The notes: generated by a model not told the origin, from the letters alone. Positions 1-11,654 are shown, numbered from the stretch's first letter. The stretch is 64,000 bases of DNA from Bedellia somnulentella (GCA_963576735.1 OY755188.1:1054001-1118000), one strand, 5' to 3'. Translations and numbers: made by a program.

Positions 1-313
1 AGTTTACATCTTCGCTAGATGGCGCTTAAATCGATTGTGCCTCATGTGTTCTTGGACATTATCTTACAAAGGCATAAACTCTTCGCTCTAAAAGAGAAGT
101 ATATATCATTACCTAGTAAAAACAAACTTAAAGCATTCTTACTGTAGTTTTTGTATGCATCAATATGTTATAGATACATGGTCTCGTGTCCTGCGTTCAA
201 GTGGGGCAGCCGGTAGTCATACGAAAGCCGTTGATGAGAGAACACGTAATGCTCGCATAGACTGTGTCGCTGTCGAGCCTATGACTGCCAAATCATTAAA
301 ATGGTACACTTAC

Positions 314-474
314 CAAAGGTGTCAAGCAGCACGCTGGAGCTCAGCGGCACGTTGGTGTAGGAGGCGTAGCAGGTGTAGTTGCCCGCCATGGCCGGGGTGA
401 TGGACGAGATGTACAGCAGCAGCGACTGTTTGGCCGACATCGGTTCTGTGTAGATCTCGGGGCGGGTGCCGGAT
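314..474 (-). CDS. Fas2: Fasciclin 2, internal exon: second half of first Ig domain
   Basis: This exon encodes about 53 residues that complete an immunoglobulin domain of a neural cell-adhesion molecule. It is bounded on the minus strand by an acceptor (tttacag, then ATCCGG) and a donor (TTTG, then gtaagt). It enters in phase 2: its first A completes the GT left by the preceding exon to give Val. It leaves in phase 1. Visible features are IYTEP, the hydrophobic SLLLYISSI strand and the GNYTCYASY segment, which carries the second Ig cysteine in the Y-x-C position. The YTE, SL-L-I-S and Y-C-ASY-N pattern matches the first Ig domain of insect Fas2, a homophilic GPI-anchored or transmembrane protein of axons and epithelia. 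The canonical Asp before Gly-x-Tyr-x-Cys is Ala here. Another L1/NCAM-type protein is possible but less likely. The rest of the gene lies left of position 1. Confidence 0.85.
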
Positions 475-1555
475 CTGTAAAAGAGGATGGGGCACAGATA
501 TCTAATAAAAAACCTTAGATAAGTCACGCGCGCTCAAAAGTGGCACTTATAAAGGGGGCTAAATGGCTCACTTGACTTTAGTCGCACACTAGCTGCCGTC
601 GCGATCGTTCACTTGTTTTGGCGTGTTTGTTTCTCAAAATAATCGAGAATGCCGTCGTGTGTGATGAGATTTTGCACAAACTATAGTCGAAAAACTACTA
701 AAAGTGACGGGATTACTTATCATAAGTAAGTATTATACATTTTCAACGTTTCAATTATAATTTATAATAAATTAGGTGTAAGGTGTCATAAAATAGAAGA
801 AGTATTGTGCGTGTCAAGCGGTCGTCTTAAGGTCATATTTCACGTCGGTGCAGAGAAAATATGTTTGTCTCTTTTTAGCGCTTGCTATGAAATGTGCTAT
901 CTCGCTGCTATCTCGCTTACATTTCAAATATATTTCTTGGTGTGTTGTTTGGATATATTTCTAGTGATGTTCGTGTGTACAACTGCCGCAATCAGTGCCA
1001 CTCGTAAGCGCGGGTTTCCTTGTATAAAACATATCTAGGTATTTAGTACATCTATGGGATGGGGTAAATAAACTTTAAAGTGGCTTGAGAATTTAACGTT
1101 TTCATTTTTTGTTCATGTGATACTTTAAAGGTGTTATGACTAAAATTAAGAAATGTGTATGGGTAAACACATAGTTTGGAAGAGTAAGTATAAGAATTTA
1201 ATGACATGAATTTAGTTACACAAATATGGACAATAATTTTGTTCTGAAGGGAATCAAGCGTGCAACCTGTGCGCCGAAATAACCTTGTTACTTCTTATCG
1301 TTATTTCGGTTCTAAATAAATAAAATTAGATCATTCAAAGTCATAGATTTTTAATCAACAATAGTTTAGTCATGTTTGCATTAGAAGTACATTATTCTAA
1401 CAATAACCACTAACAAATTTCTCAAATTTTTTTATTAAATACAGTATTTATTTAAACTTAGAGTTTCTCTAAAAGGAGTTGCTATTCCAAAATTGGATTG
1501 TCCCAACTACAGACGACAAAACGAAACAAAAATCAAAAGCCCATCAAGTACTTAC
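475..1555 (-). other. Fas2 intron between the two Ig1 exons
   Basis: This 1,081 bp intron has a GT (gtaagt) donor at its right end and an AG (cttttacag) acceptor at its left end on the minus strand. The flanking phases agree (2 to 2). I see no repeat or gene inside; open frames here are short and lack any recognisable domain. Confidence 0.8.
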
Positions 1556-1718
1556 ACAGCTTCATTAATGACATTTCCTTTAGGGTCCTTCCACTGCAAT
1601 TGGTTGATGAGCTTCGGGTCCTCAGCGTCCACTTGACAGGTCAGCACCACGGACTTGCCGACGGCCACCGTCTGCTGTTTCTGAACCGGGTATATCCTGA
1701 GCGTCTGGGCTGAGCCGC
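1556..1718 (-). CDS. Fas2: Fasciclin 2, exon: first half of first Ig domain
   Basis: This 163 bp exon encodes the N-terminal half of the mature protein's first Ig domain. The acceptor reads cttcacag, then GCGGCTCAG; the donor reads GAAGCTGT, then gtaagt. It begins with two bases (GC) that complete a codon opened in the upstream exon, so that exon must end in phase 1. It ends in phase 2, which matches the next exon exactly. The peptide has LRIYPVQ, a VGKSVVLTC strand with the first Ig cysteine, and LQWKDPKGN with the core tryptophan. The C-W-C set is completed only after splicing to 314-474. The pattern L-IYP, VGK--LTC, LQWKD is the one I know from insect Fas2. The exon carries no signal peptide, so at least one coding exon lies upstream. 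Introns on both sides of a split Ig domain are usual for this gene family. Confidence 0.85.
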
Positions 1719-1913
1719 CTGTGAAGAGATGAAGATTTAGTTGGATTTACAATATAAGTTTTATGTTCATGTCTGTTTTCTGTCCTGTTTTGATACTTAA
1801 TTGGTTAATTGGATGTCCTTTATACAGATTTGCCTAGATTTCACTGTTGTGCCTTTGAAGTTTAACATTCACAACTGAGTTTGCTTTTTGCTATTTGATA
1901 GATATTTTATAAA

Positions 1914-2215
1914 CATAAACATAAACGTTCACGCCGTTTATCCCCGAAGGGGTTGGCAGAGGTACCAATACTCCTGAACTCACATGGCAAGCGCCATCTA
2001 GTTTCCAGAGGAGGTACCCACGTTTTGCTTAGACAGTGTACTCACGTGATAGGGGGCAAGCCTATCGCCGTTTTGTACGAATACACTGTCACATGACTAA
2101 GTAAAACTCAGCCATGTGGGTTTCCTCACGATGTTTTCCCTCACCGTTAGCAACCATGATAAATTAACCACACATATGACTTTAGAAAAGACAAATTGGT
2201 GTAGGCCCGTCCCAG
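1914..2215 (-). mobile_element. Family C SINE, 5'-truncated, with 13 bp target duplication
   Basis: This minus-strand copy lacks the tRNA-like head but keeps the body (the CACATGGCTGAG and ATCACGTGAGTACACTGTC segments) and the 3' end CTCTGCCAACCCCTTCGGGG with a (TTTATG)n tail. GATATTTTATAAA is repeated exactly at 1901-1913 and 2216-2228. A truncated 5' end with a perfect target duplication is the mark of LINE-driven insertion. Confidence 0.85.
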
Positions 2216-2581
2216 ATATTTTATAAATTAACGAAATCAGGTGTCATACTTTTACAAGTGTAGTTTTCCACATTGAGAATGGTAAATGGTTTTTTTTCTT
2301 AAGATACACATTTCAACGCTTGTGGCTATTGTTATGATGATAAAATGGACTAGGTTTAATTATTTTCAATACATAGAATAAAACATAAAAGCTAAAAATA
2401 GCCTTGTTTATTCGTTGACCTTTGTATGTTCGGCGCGGTGGGCGATCGTGGGTGTACACACGATAGCCTTTTACCTTCAAATAGACCTGTTGGACTTATT
2501 ATTAGATTATTATGAGATTCACTACAATTATAAATTCATTTATTTTGCATATCTTTCATAAAGTACCAATCTATTAATAAA

Positions 2582-2656
2582 TCTCCTCAGCCACTTTTGG
2601 TAGCTTACATACATACATATTTTTACCCACGCCATAATTTCCCATTGGCACTTCCA
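2582..2656 (-). mobile_element. Family A fragment followed by family B tail fragment
   Basis: The sequence cctcagccacttttgg is a minus-strand piece of family A. It is followed by cttacatacatacata and cacgccataatttcccattgg, a minus-strand family B end. Both are short and diverged. Confidence 0.5.
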
Positions 2657-3904
2657 CTCTTTTACGAACACGTACTAACATATAACTTTATGGATACAGG
2701 TATTTTCTAACTTAATATTGGCTTAATAACATGAGAATCAGTAATTTTAAATGAACGTATTTATCTTCGTATGACTTTAGAGAATTTAATTTGAATTCGG
2801 AACTGCAAAAAGTTTACGGGAGCAGTTTGGAACTTTTAATTGGAGCTTCCGGTGTGTGTCTCCGATTCAGCGATTTCTGGAGTTTTGCATTCTGTTTATC
2901 TTTTGTTTGGTGAAAATAGCACTTTTGCAAAGAGTAAAAGCATAGTAAGCACTTTGTCATAATTGATGGAATATTTTATGAACTAAACAGAAACTAATAA
3001 AACCGAATAATAATGTAGATAATAAATTAACAGTTTAATCTTGGTGTTTAGGAAAACAAAATATAAACTTTTTCATAAGTTTTAATGTTTTAGCTCCGGA
3101 AAAAACATATTTGGTCATGGGATGAATCAGTAACAAACCATATAATTTCAATAATACACACACATATATACTTTTTAAGTCAAAGTGAGCACAATTTTCG
3201 ATATGGTGAAAACATTTTTGTAATTCTTTATCAATAGTCAGAATTTACCAGAAATTCACCTACGAATTTATTAAGAAAAAAGTTTGTAATATTTTAGAAC
3301 TGAATTCTTGACTTGAATTTTCGATTTCCTAAGAATCAAGGATTATAATAAAAAGTTTCTTACCCGTATGAAACCGGGGCTTGTCGCTACTAACTACATG
3401 ATTAACTAAACAACACTCACACCATTATACAGAACATAAGGCGCCATTAAAATTAATCTCCCAGTTATACCCTCAGTAGTAAATATAATGATAATGAAAA
3501 GGGAGATAGCAACCCTTATTAAGATAAGAAAGTTGAACTCTTTAATTGAGTTTGTAGCAATTTTCACGGCGGCACGTGACACTAAGTTCGGGGGTAGTTA
3601 CGGGGTTGTAAATTTGCGATACGACAACCATAATTCATAACAGCTTTGGTGTCTAAGGGTTAGTGGTATGTTTTTGTTGGTTGATTGTAATGTGAGTATA
3701 ATTATTTTATGTTTAGCTATTGTTATGGGATTTAAGAGGCAGTTGAATAATATATCATTATATATTTTAATATAGAGCCAGTGTTGATGGAAATAGCAGT
3801 AGATGACGACGGAGGACAACATATGTAAATCAAATGAATAATGTGAAAAATAAAAAAACATGTCTAAAAAAATTCATTGATGTAAAAGAAGAAAAGTTGC
3901 GTAT
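2657..3904. other. AT-rich intronic DNA, no gene seen
   Basis: I see only AT-rich sequence with short frames on both strands. There is no splice-compatible exon for Fas2 and no recognisable repeat family. Confidence 0.5.
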
Positions 3905-4110
3905 TTGTGACATGTGCTCCGTCACGATCGATACCAACTGCTTCAAGTGGTCATGATGGGAAAGATTGTGGGGAAACGGAGCGTCGGAAGAAGAAGGGCA
4001 TCGTGGCTCTCAAACATCAGAAAATGGACCAACATGGTCGAAGACCTGTTTCGCCTAGCCCAAGACCAAAGGGGATACTTGGAGCTGACTGCCAACCTCC
4101 AGTAGTGGAG
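3905..4110 (+). pseudogene. LINE relic: C-terminal end of a non-LTR reverse transcriptase ORF
   Basis: In one plus-strand frame the sequence reads HVLRHDRYQLL, then GKIVGKR, GRRRASWLSNIR, and a final ELTANLQ before a TAG stop at about 4106. This HxxR-x-YxLL / G-I-G-R--GR---W--NIR layout is the conserved C-terminal tail that follows the reverse transcriptase domain in several non-LTR retrotransposon groups. A stop replaces the residue before HVLRHD, and nothing recognisable lies upstream, so this is a truncated dead copy. It differs from the family B LINE end. I do not assign a clade. Confidence 0.75.
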
Positions 4111-4140
4111 AGACAATGGAAGAAGAAGAGGAAGAAATGA

Positions 4141-4195
4141 ATCTAGAGAGGTTTGCCAGGATTGCTCTAGAGTGACTATTGATAGACTCTAGATG
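4141..4195 (+). mobile_element. Diverged family B LINE fragment
   Basis: The sequence tagagaggtttgccaggatt, followed by a decayed tgactattgatag, resembles the family B segment ctagagaggtttgtcaggatc...cgatcgatag. It lies directly behind the other LINE relic and may be part of the same old insertion. Confidence 0.4.
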
Positions 4196-4986
4196 TATTT
4201 GTGTGAATTCTAATGTCTAAGAATGAAAGTAAAAGTAATATTTGTTCTGAACTTAAAAGATACGCATTATCGCACTTTCCCAACTAATAATGTCCCAACC
4301 CTAAAACAGAGCCGAGCAAATGGCCGTCACGTTTTGCGCAAACTTTTTCATATCTACCCTCATTTCGGATATAAAAATAAAAACCGCATTTTCCGAGATA
4401 ACTCAACAAGAGTCACCAGCTTTTCATCAGCAACGCGTTATGGCGCTATTTTCCTTGTTATATTCTTTATGGATGGAACCGTATTGCATTCAGGAGCTGT
4501 CGAGACAAAGACATCAAAACAGGAAACATGTACCACAAGTTATTATGACAGAGTTCCAACTTGTTGACATATTATTGGACACGAGTGTACAGTTAGCGAA
4601 AACTGTATTGTGTATAAACTCTAGACTAATGTTATTGTTTTAATAGCAAACGGGATATTTATAGTTAAAATTATAATATTCAGATATTAATACTAAAGTT
4701 ACCAAAATATTTTACATTAATTGCGACTGTGGTAATCATAGAAGTTTACTAGCACAAAGAGGTCCTTTTGTAACTTAATCATAGTTTGCTGTTACTATGT
4801 TGGAGTGTGTAAATAGTATTTCAGATACATACAGATACTCAGGACACAACTTAATGAGGCAATCAGTGCTTGAATCACAATAATACTTCATCCGCTTTAG
4901 ACGAGAAAAAAAATGTTGATGAAAGAAAAGTGCTATTCTAAAACTGTTACTTGGGTTTTACATAAAAAATATGAGACAATAATGTT
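4196..4986. other. Intronic DNA with two overlapping open frames, no recognised product
   Basis: Positions 4223-4567 and 4320-4643 are open on the plus strand in two different frames for 114 and 107 codons. Neither translation shows a domain, signal peptide or repeat I know. Base composition is a little less AT-rich than the surroundings, which by itself reduces stop codons. I treat both as non-coding. Confidence 0.4.
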
Positions 4987-5184
4987 GTAAGAGGCGTCTG
5001 AGGGTATTGGGGCTTTTTAATAGATTTTTGGGCGATGTGGTTGGATACCCATAACCAACCACCTTTATTTTACCATCTTTTCCCCACTTCACTTCCAAAA
5101 GTGGCTGAGGAATTTCTGATTCTTTAGCTCTGGCTAACCCTTCTAGGGATTTATAATTATAACCGTGCGTATATGTATGTATGT
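4987..5184 (+). mobile_element. Family A element, 5'-truncated
   Basis: It starts inside the element at gtaagaggcg and runs through gggctttttaa, ttttgggcgatg, ccaaaagtggctgagg and the hairpin to tatgtatgtatgta. The tail has a small duplication (ataattataa) before CCGTG. Confidence 0.85.
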
Positions 5185-7489
5185 AAATTTGTAAAATAAA
5201 ATTGTATACTTTAAAAACTCTGCTTATGTTACCTTTCATACATAAACTCACGATTAGAAATCCTGAAGACGTAGCTAGAGCTTTAGTATAAGAAAAACGA
5301 ATGGGGTAGTGCTATTCCAACATAGCCACTGTTACCATGTTTGTGAAAATACTCATTAATTGTTATTAAGCATTAAAGTGAATTTACATTTAAATGTCAC
5401 ATAATTAACAAAAACAAGTTCACAGTAATATTATTTCGCTCGTCAGCTTTAACTAACATCATTTAATAATACAAATAATTAGATCCTAATTATAAAAGCA
5501 TTGTTAAATTTCATCAATATTGATACTATCAAAATTATTTACAAACCATTAACTTAATGAAAACAAGTATCTAACAAGTATAATAGAAAGTTTTTAGTAT
5601 CGATTTTCCCTTCAAAATTAACCTTTCTTTAATCCCTTAATCTTTTACCAATTACAGTAGGTATCAAAACCGAATTTTGTCTCTAAAAAGTATACATCAA
5701 TATACCCGATAGTACACGAAGCGAGTGGAATTTCAACAGTTTTTTTTATTATTCAAGTCGCGTGCTTCTCCCCTATCCTCGGCTTCACAAAGGAGGCTAC
5801 GTTTTATTCGATACAGCCAGCTGTCAGATGAAAGGGAGAATGTCTGGCTGAATGTAAGATGCTGTGCTGCAAATGCGGTCGGCTCAATGATTGATAATGA
5901 ATAGGAAAACGTGCGTTTTGAAAAATTATTAGTCTTCGGAGTAGGTAAAGTATAAGCGTTTTGATGATCTGCTGAGAACCTCTGCTGAACTTTATGAAAG
6001 GATTCGTTGTACATTATGCAATAGAAAAGATATATTTCCAAAAATCCTAACTGAGATGGACAGATGCTGAAGTTCTGTTACTACTATGAATCAAGTCAAT
6101 TATAGTAAATTTATTTCTTAGATCTATATAAAAGTATTATTTTAACAACAAGGTTCAATGAATACCTTTTAAGTGCAGATCACTTGTAATAGGAGAGCTT
6201 CGTAAAGCTTCCTACTAGTTCGTTATACCTCTTTAGATATTTTTCAAGAGAAATTACACGAGCAAAAATGGCAGCTATCAAGGTATGTTTTATTAATTTT
6301 GTGTAATAGAAAATGGTTGCATACAGCAAAGTCGAATGTCCACCAAAACTCGTGGATTTTCCTCATTGAAAAATAATCCGTATGATCACAATTCTTGAAG
6401 CAAATTGGTTAGGGGACCAAGTTCTATTCCCTAGCGTGACAACATATCGCGGTCTTAGAGCACAACAATTCGGTAGGCATGTTGAATGAAAATGATTTCT
6501 TATTCTACCTTCCTCGAGATCGCGGGAAGGGATGACAGCTGTTTGCGAAATAGAGGGTAGTTGGTGAATACGTGACGGGTTTGTTGCTAAATTGATATTA
6601 GTTTTTTTGGCGTGTTGTGTTGGCTTCGAACGGCACCAGATTCCTTCTTTATGAAATTTAATGTGTTCTAGTCAGGAGATGAGATTATCCACTATCACTT
6701 AACTCCTTTTTTTCCATCATCTGCGCCTTTACTTAGACATTACACTTAAGCTGTTTGAATTACACGAAAATCAGGTTAATTACCTTGTCAAACAACATTG
6801 TTCTGATAAAAAAATAACTCTTTCAGCAATAGACAGGTAATAATATGTAATACAGTAACCTAGATAATGTATACATGCTCAGGTGACCCAATAAAATATA
6901 ACTATCATTATTTTACTTCTACATTACTATAATTAAGGCGTTTTTTATAAGTGGAATATTTGTATGATTTATGTAGTTCCAAGGAGTACATTCACTCTGA
7001 TTTCAACCGGTATTCACAGACAGACAGAGAACAAAACGTTCGATTTCGACAAATTCCGCCGTACAAAGAATTTCCATTCAAATATATCAAAGACAAAGTT
7101 TTCCAAACTGTCTGTTTAATTTGCCGTGGTTCGCAAGCGCAGTCGGTAAGTCCCGGCGAGGGAGACAATGAGGGGACAAGTGAAATCACCAGCAAAGGAT
7201 TAAAGGTTTTCACGGAACTGCCGCATCCCCTCAGCGGTTTTGTGTTACCAATTACGTTCGTTAATACTATAACTAGGTATTATGTTTGTGGAATGGGAGT
7301 TGGAATTTAAAAGTTTGGAAATGGGTGATTGAAATATTATTATCGTTTTTTAAAATCTATGATAACATTTTTTTAGTATGGTTTGGTAATTAACATAAAA
7401 AAGTGTTTTATTATTTTACTGTAAGTCAAGAGATCTTTTATCCGTTATTTGATGTCGTGCAAATTTATACTTAATATTTTTTAGTTAAC
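5185..7489. other. Intronic DNA; longest open frame of the window at 6951-7310
   Basis: No repeat family is evident. The frame 6951-7310 (119 codons, plus strand) is the longest in the window but shows no recognisable domain. At 6267-6281 the sequence ATGGCAGCTATCAAG followed by gtatgt looks like a mini-exon with a donor; see findings. Confidence 0.4.
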
Positions 7490-7736
7490 ATACATACATA
7501 CATATACACACGGCTATAAATTCCTAGAAGGGGTAGCCAGAGCTAAGGAATCAGAAATTCCTTAGCCACTTTTGGAAGTTGCGTGGGGAAAAGATGATGG
7601 AATAAAGGTTGTTGGTGATGGGTCTCCAACCGCATCGCCCAAAAATCCCTTAAAAGCCCCAATACCGTTAGTCGCCTCTTACGTACACCCACCGGAAGAA
7701 ATGGGGTAGTACTATTCTAAGCCGACACTACACAGC
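7490..7736 (-). mobile_element. Family A element, near full length
   Basis: It runs from the tail complement (catacatacatacatata, then cacggctataaattcc) to ctaagccgacactacacagc, so both family ends are present. Confidence 0.9.
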
Positions 7737-8799
7737 AAATTTTTTTAGTTAAGTTTATAAAAAAAACAAAATACAATTAAGACTAAGAAAGACAACTAGT
7801 CATCTTACAAAATAATAAATGACAATAATAATAATGAAGAAACCGATTGCCATATCTGGTTTAGAATTCTTCAAGTAAGATCTTTTCACCTCGACATCTG
7901 TCAAAGTAAAAAAGCCGAATGCACAGACTGAGTACACTGCCGTAATAAGTACATTAGTACAGGTACCATCCTGACTCGGCACAATAAACCAATCGAGAAG
8001 GTGTTGTGCAGCCAACCGTGGCAGTTTCTGGTCTGGCTGGCGAGACCCTTTTATATTTTATAACGATGTGCTACTTCAATGACCTGGGTTTGTGTTTGAT
8101 AGAAATGTTTGATGAAATAAGAGATTGGTTTTTTGCAAATTTTGAATATTTCTTCAGCGTTAGTCTATGACTACACTACACTAACTGTTCTTTGATTGAT
8201 GAGGGCGCGTTTTGTCAATTCTTCATTAGAATTCAAATAATGAAAAGTAATATAGGTATGAAAACGTATTGATTTACATGTAATGTAAGACACTGAAATA
8301 TTAGCAACGAAAAGAAAACATCATATTAAATAAAAAATCCTACTGGGGCCATACCATTGAACCATCGACATTTAAGAAACTCCTCGTATCATATTTAAAT
8401 AACTTGTTCCTTAACCCTCTTCTATATTATTCCAATTATATCCCTCTTTTTCAACGATATGAATGGAACGAATGTTTATCTCATGCCATCTTTTCAATTC
8501 CCATAGGATAAGGGGTATTTCTATTTGCGACGAGACTTACGACTTATGAAGCTCACCTATTACATCAAACTTAATTAGGAACAGAACCTCATCATATGTT
8601 GATTTAATACGATACTGGAAAAGATGAAATCAATGCGTCCATATTCGAAAGAAAGCTCAGACAAATTGTATTTATCGTGACAGTAAATAAAATTGAGAAC
8701 TTCGTTGCAATTTATTTATAGATGTTTTTATATTCTCCTCATACTTCGATAGTAACTTAATCTTGCGCTCAGAATGTCTGTGTAGGTTCTAATGATTTT
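7737..8799. other. AT-rich intronic DNA, no gene seen
   Basis: An open minus-strand frame at 7800-8015 has a TATA-like run (tataaaatataaaa) about 30 bases upstream on its strand, but the translation is not recognisable and ends in a hydrophobic low-complexity stretch. I see no repeat family. Confidence 0.4.
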
Positions 8800-8809
8800 A
8801 TGCGTGAAT

Positions 8810-9200
8810 TTTTGTGGGCACTTGAATTCACCAACAATATTTTCTCTGACAATAATTAAGTGACTAAGTATTCAAGTTTTTTTTCTCCAAATAAACAAAA
8901 GGGTTCTTACTATTAAAAAGCACTTCCTACTCCCATCCATCCCAATAGACCAAACATAATTAGAACACAACCGCATACTCCGATGTCAAACAAAAGATGC
9001 ATTTAATCCGTGTAAGGTGGCGTGATTACAAATACTTCTTTTTATAATTGCCATTACGACAAATTAAAATTCCTGAGCCAATTTTAAAATTTGAGAAGGT
9101 AAAAGATAGTTTTGCATGTTGACTATTTATTTGACTTTTAAAATATGGTTATGGATGATTCCTGATGTGTATCCAGCCACATCACCCATCAATCGCACAT
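8810..9200 (+). repeat. Direct repeat unit 1 of 3
   Basis: The unit has cttcctactcccatcc, ccaaacataattagaacaca, the block cgcatactccgatgtcaaac and gtaaggtggcgtgatta. It is followed by a decayed minus-strand family A (ttcctgagccaattttaaaa ... gatgattcctgatg). The same order recurs at 9690 and 10115. Confidence 0.7.
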
Positions 9201-9409
9201 TCGCACATTCAAAATAAAATGTCTCACCGCAGTGCGAGACTTTAATAAAGGATATAGTTAGTAGGATATATAAAATCATTTCATAATTTTCCATTATTTA
9301 TTACTTATGTTGTTTTTATGTTGTGCTTATTATGTTAAAATCTAGCCCCTTTCCCTTTGTAAATAGTCTTCATTTTATTTGTAAGTTAAATTAATGTTAG
9401 TAAATTAAT

Positions 9410-9605
9410 GAATAATAATAATAATAATAAAAAAAATAACTATACTAATATATTTCTTAAGTTGTCATCTCAACTGATTATTTAACATCATGCTGTGTAC
9501 ACAGTTTTTTGGTATTATGTCCGAATTTGTATTTTTTTTTTTTATTTTGTATACCAATGCTATGTCATAATACTGTTTGTGTGCCAAATAAATAAATACA
9601 TAAAT
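9410..9605. repeat. (AAT)n and A/T-rich low-complexity stretch, possible LINE tail
   Basis: It contains an (aat)n run at 9410-9430, a T12 run near 9530 and a final tgtgccaaataaataaatac that looks like the 3' end of an old LINE. The assignment is weak. Confidence 0.35.
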
Positions 9606-9689
9606 CACTTTAAAAAAAAGATGAGATTTTAGATGAGGGATTAGTGTTTATCAAAGCCTACTACACAGTTGCTAAGATTACTTATTTTT

Positions 9690-10110
9690 GAAATTAAGAA
9701 TTACTTTTTTCCCAAAAACGCCCATTAAAATAAGCAGAGAATTCGACTACACCGATTTCTCTCCGTCAGTACTTCAGTATCTACTTTTAAGACATATTTT
9801 TTACCTCAATAAACCAAAGGGTGGTTTCTATTTAAAAACCCTTCCTACTCTCATCTATCCCAGTAGACCAATCATAATTAGAACACAACCGCATACTCCG
9901 TTGCCAAACAAAAGAAGCATTTGATCTGTGTAAGGTGGCGAGATTGTAAATACTTCTCTTTACAATCGCCATAATTACGAATGAAATTACTTAACTCAAT
10001 TTTAAAAGTAGGATAGGTTAAAGTTGGTGAATAAAAGATAGTCATGGATGATTCCTGGTGGGTCTCAAGCCGTATCGCCTAACGATCATTTAAAAATATT
10101 GGTTTAGATG
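9690..10110 (+). repeat. Direct repeat unit 2 of 3
   Basis: It carries cttcctactctcatctatcc, aattagaacacaaccgcata, tccgttgccaaacaaaag and gtaaggtggcgagatt, followed by a decayed minus-strand family A piece (gatgattcctggtgggtctc, gccgtatcgcc). Confidence 0.7.
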
Positions 10111-10114
10111 ACCA

Positions 10115-10592
10115 TGATTACATAAGCAGAAAATTCACCAACATTTACTTTTTGCTTTTTTTTTGCTTTTGCTTTTTATTTTTGCTGTGTAGTGTCGGCT
10201 TAAAATAGCGTAAGAGGCGACTAAGGATATTGGGGCTTTTTAATGGATTTTTGGGCGATGCGGTTAGAGACCCATCACCAACAACCTTTATTTTACCATC
10301 TTTTCCCCACTCAACTTCCAAAAGTGGCTGAGGGATTTCTTGTTCCGAAGCTCTGGCTGCCCCTTCTAGGGATTTATAGCCGTGAGTATATGTATGTATG
10401 TATTTACTTTTTCTGTCAATAATTCAGTAACCACTTTCAAAACAGATTTTACCTTGAATGTCCAACGGGTTTTTTCTATTTCAAAACCCTTCCTACTCTC
10501 ATCTGTCCCAGTAGACCAAACATAATTAGAACAGAACCGCATACTCTGGTGCCAAACAAAAGATGCATTTGATCGTGTAAGGTGGCGTGATT
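10115..10592 (+). repeat. Direct repeat unit 3 of 3, interrupted by a family A insertion
   Basis: The unit is split by the family A copy at 10154-10401. Its right half has cttcctactctcatctgtcc, aattagaacagaaccgcata, tctggtgccaaacaaaag and gtaaggtggcgtgatta, matching units 1 and 2. Confidence 0.7.
10154..10401 (+). mobile_element. Family A element with 11 bp target duplication and internal deletion
   Basis: ATTTACTTTTT is repeated at 10143-10153 and 10402-10412. The element has the 5' end gctgtgtagtgtcggctt but then jumps directly to gtaagaggcg, losing the block between. An extra T-rich run of gcttttt repeats precedes the normal 5' end, inside the target duplication. Confidence 0.9.
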
Positions 10593-10954
10593 AATTGCTA
10601 TTAGTAATTCCTAATTATACTCCCCTTCCTGTAGGGGCTGAAGTTGCTCTTTGTTTTACAGTAATTTTCAGTCCGCAGTTACGGCTCGAGATATTAAAAC
10701 GTAAGCACTTAATTGTTTGTGAAATGGTACACGTATTTGTTTTGTTGATAGGCTTTTTGACTGAAATGTTTGGGTATTATTTTATTACGTACAAAATAAA
10801 CGAAGTGAATATTTGGAAATGCTTTAGATATCAATTTTTTTCCTTGAAACGTTGTTCATAAATTGCTTATCTCAAATGGTAGTTGTTTAATCTATTATGT
10901 CGTGGACCATATTTTAGTATGATGATGTAAAAAAGTTTTTCAGAAAATAGTTAC

Positions 10955-11000
10955 AGATTTTTGGTGATGCGGTTGTAAAACCATCTATCACAAAAATCAT
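10955..11000 (+). mobile_element. Decayed family A fragment
   Basis: The sequence tttttggtgatgcggttgta, followed by accatctatcac, matches the central family A block (tttttgggcgatgcggttgg, acccatcacc). Confidence 0.45.
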
Positions 11001-11524
11001 TCATAATAATAGATTTCTTTAACTCAAAAGACGATGAAATATTGCAGATGCATTCTAAATCTCAGGATATTTGTTATACGATTATAAACGTGTGTGTAGC
11101 TAGTTAACCAAAATACAATTTCTCAAAGAAACTTTATGTGTTCGAGTTCGAGTAAAATCGTTAACTATGCAAATACACCGCCGTGTTTGAATATTATCCT
11201 ATTTTCCAAATAAATATTTTTGCAACATTAGTATAACAACAGGAAAACGGGAATTTTATGTTAACTTCACGTAATTACAGGTTTCAGTTACATTTATAGA
11301 AAAGCCGGGTAGTCCGCTAATGTTTGCTAGGGAACTAAAGTATTAATATTTTTTAACAACATACATATCGCTTACGCCATATCATCTACGCGACCGTCTA
11401 TTTCCTGAAGTTCAGAGTACTCATTTGGTGATTGAAACTGAACATGAGGAATGTATTTACGAGATAAAGTGCAGGTGGTAGAAGGCAGTGGTATATTCCT
11501 TCAAAGATGACATAACATTCTCCC

Positions 11525-11654
11525 ATATCACGTGAGTACACTGTCCAAGCAAAACGTGGGTACACTGAACATCAGGTGACCATGTCACGTCATGTTCAGA
11601 AGTACTAGTACCTCTGCCAACCCCTTCGGGAGCATACAGCGTGAACGTGTGAAT
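11525..11654 (+). mobile_element. Family C SINE, 3' fragment
   Basis: It covers the last third of family C, from atcacgtgagtacactgtcc through the GAACATCAGGTGAC block to ctctgccaaccccttcggga and gcgtgaacgtgtg. Confidence 0.85.

Noticed and set aside
155..400. Plus-strand frame over the Fas2 exon.
   Set aside because: It is the antisense shadow of the spliced minus-strand exon and has no recognisable content.
4223..4643. Two long overlapping plus-strand frames as a gene.
   Set aside because: They overlap in different frames, have no domain, and no promoter or splice context was seen.
7800..8065. A TATA-driven small gene on the minus strand (tataaaatataaaaggg followed by an open frame).
   Set aside because: The translation ends in a low-complexity hydrophobic run (IIIIVIYYFV) from AT-rich DNA, with no initiator motif or known homologue.
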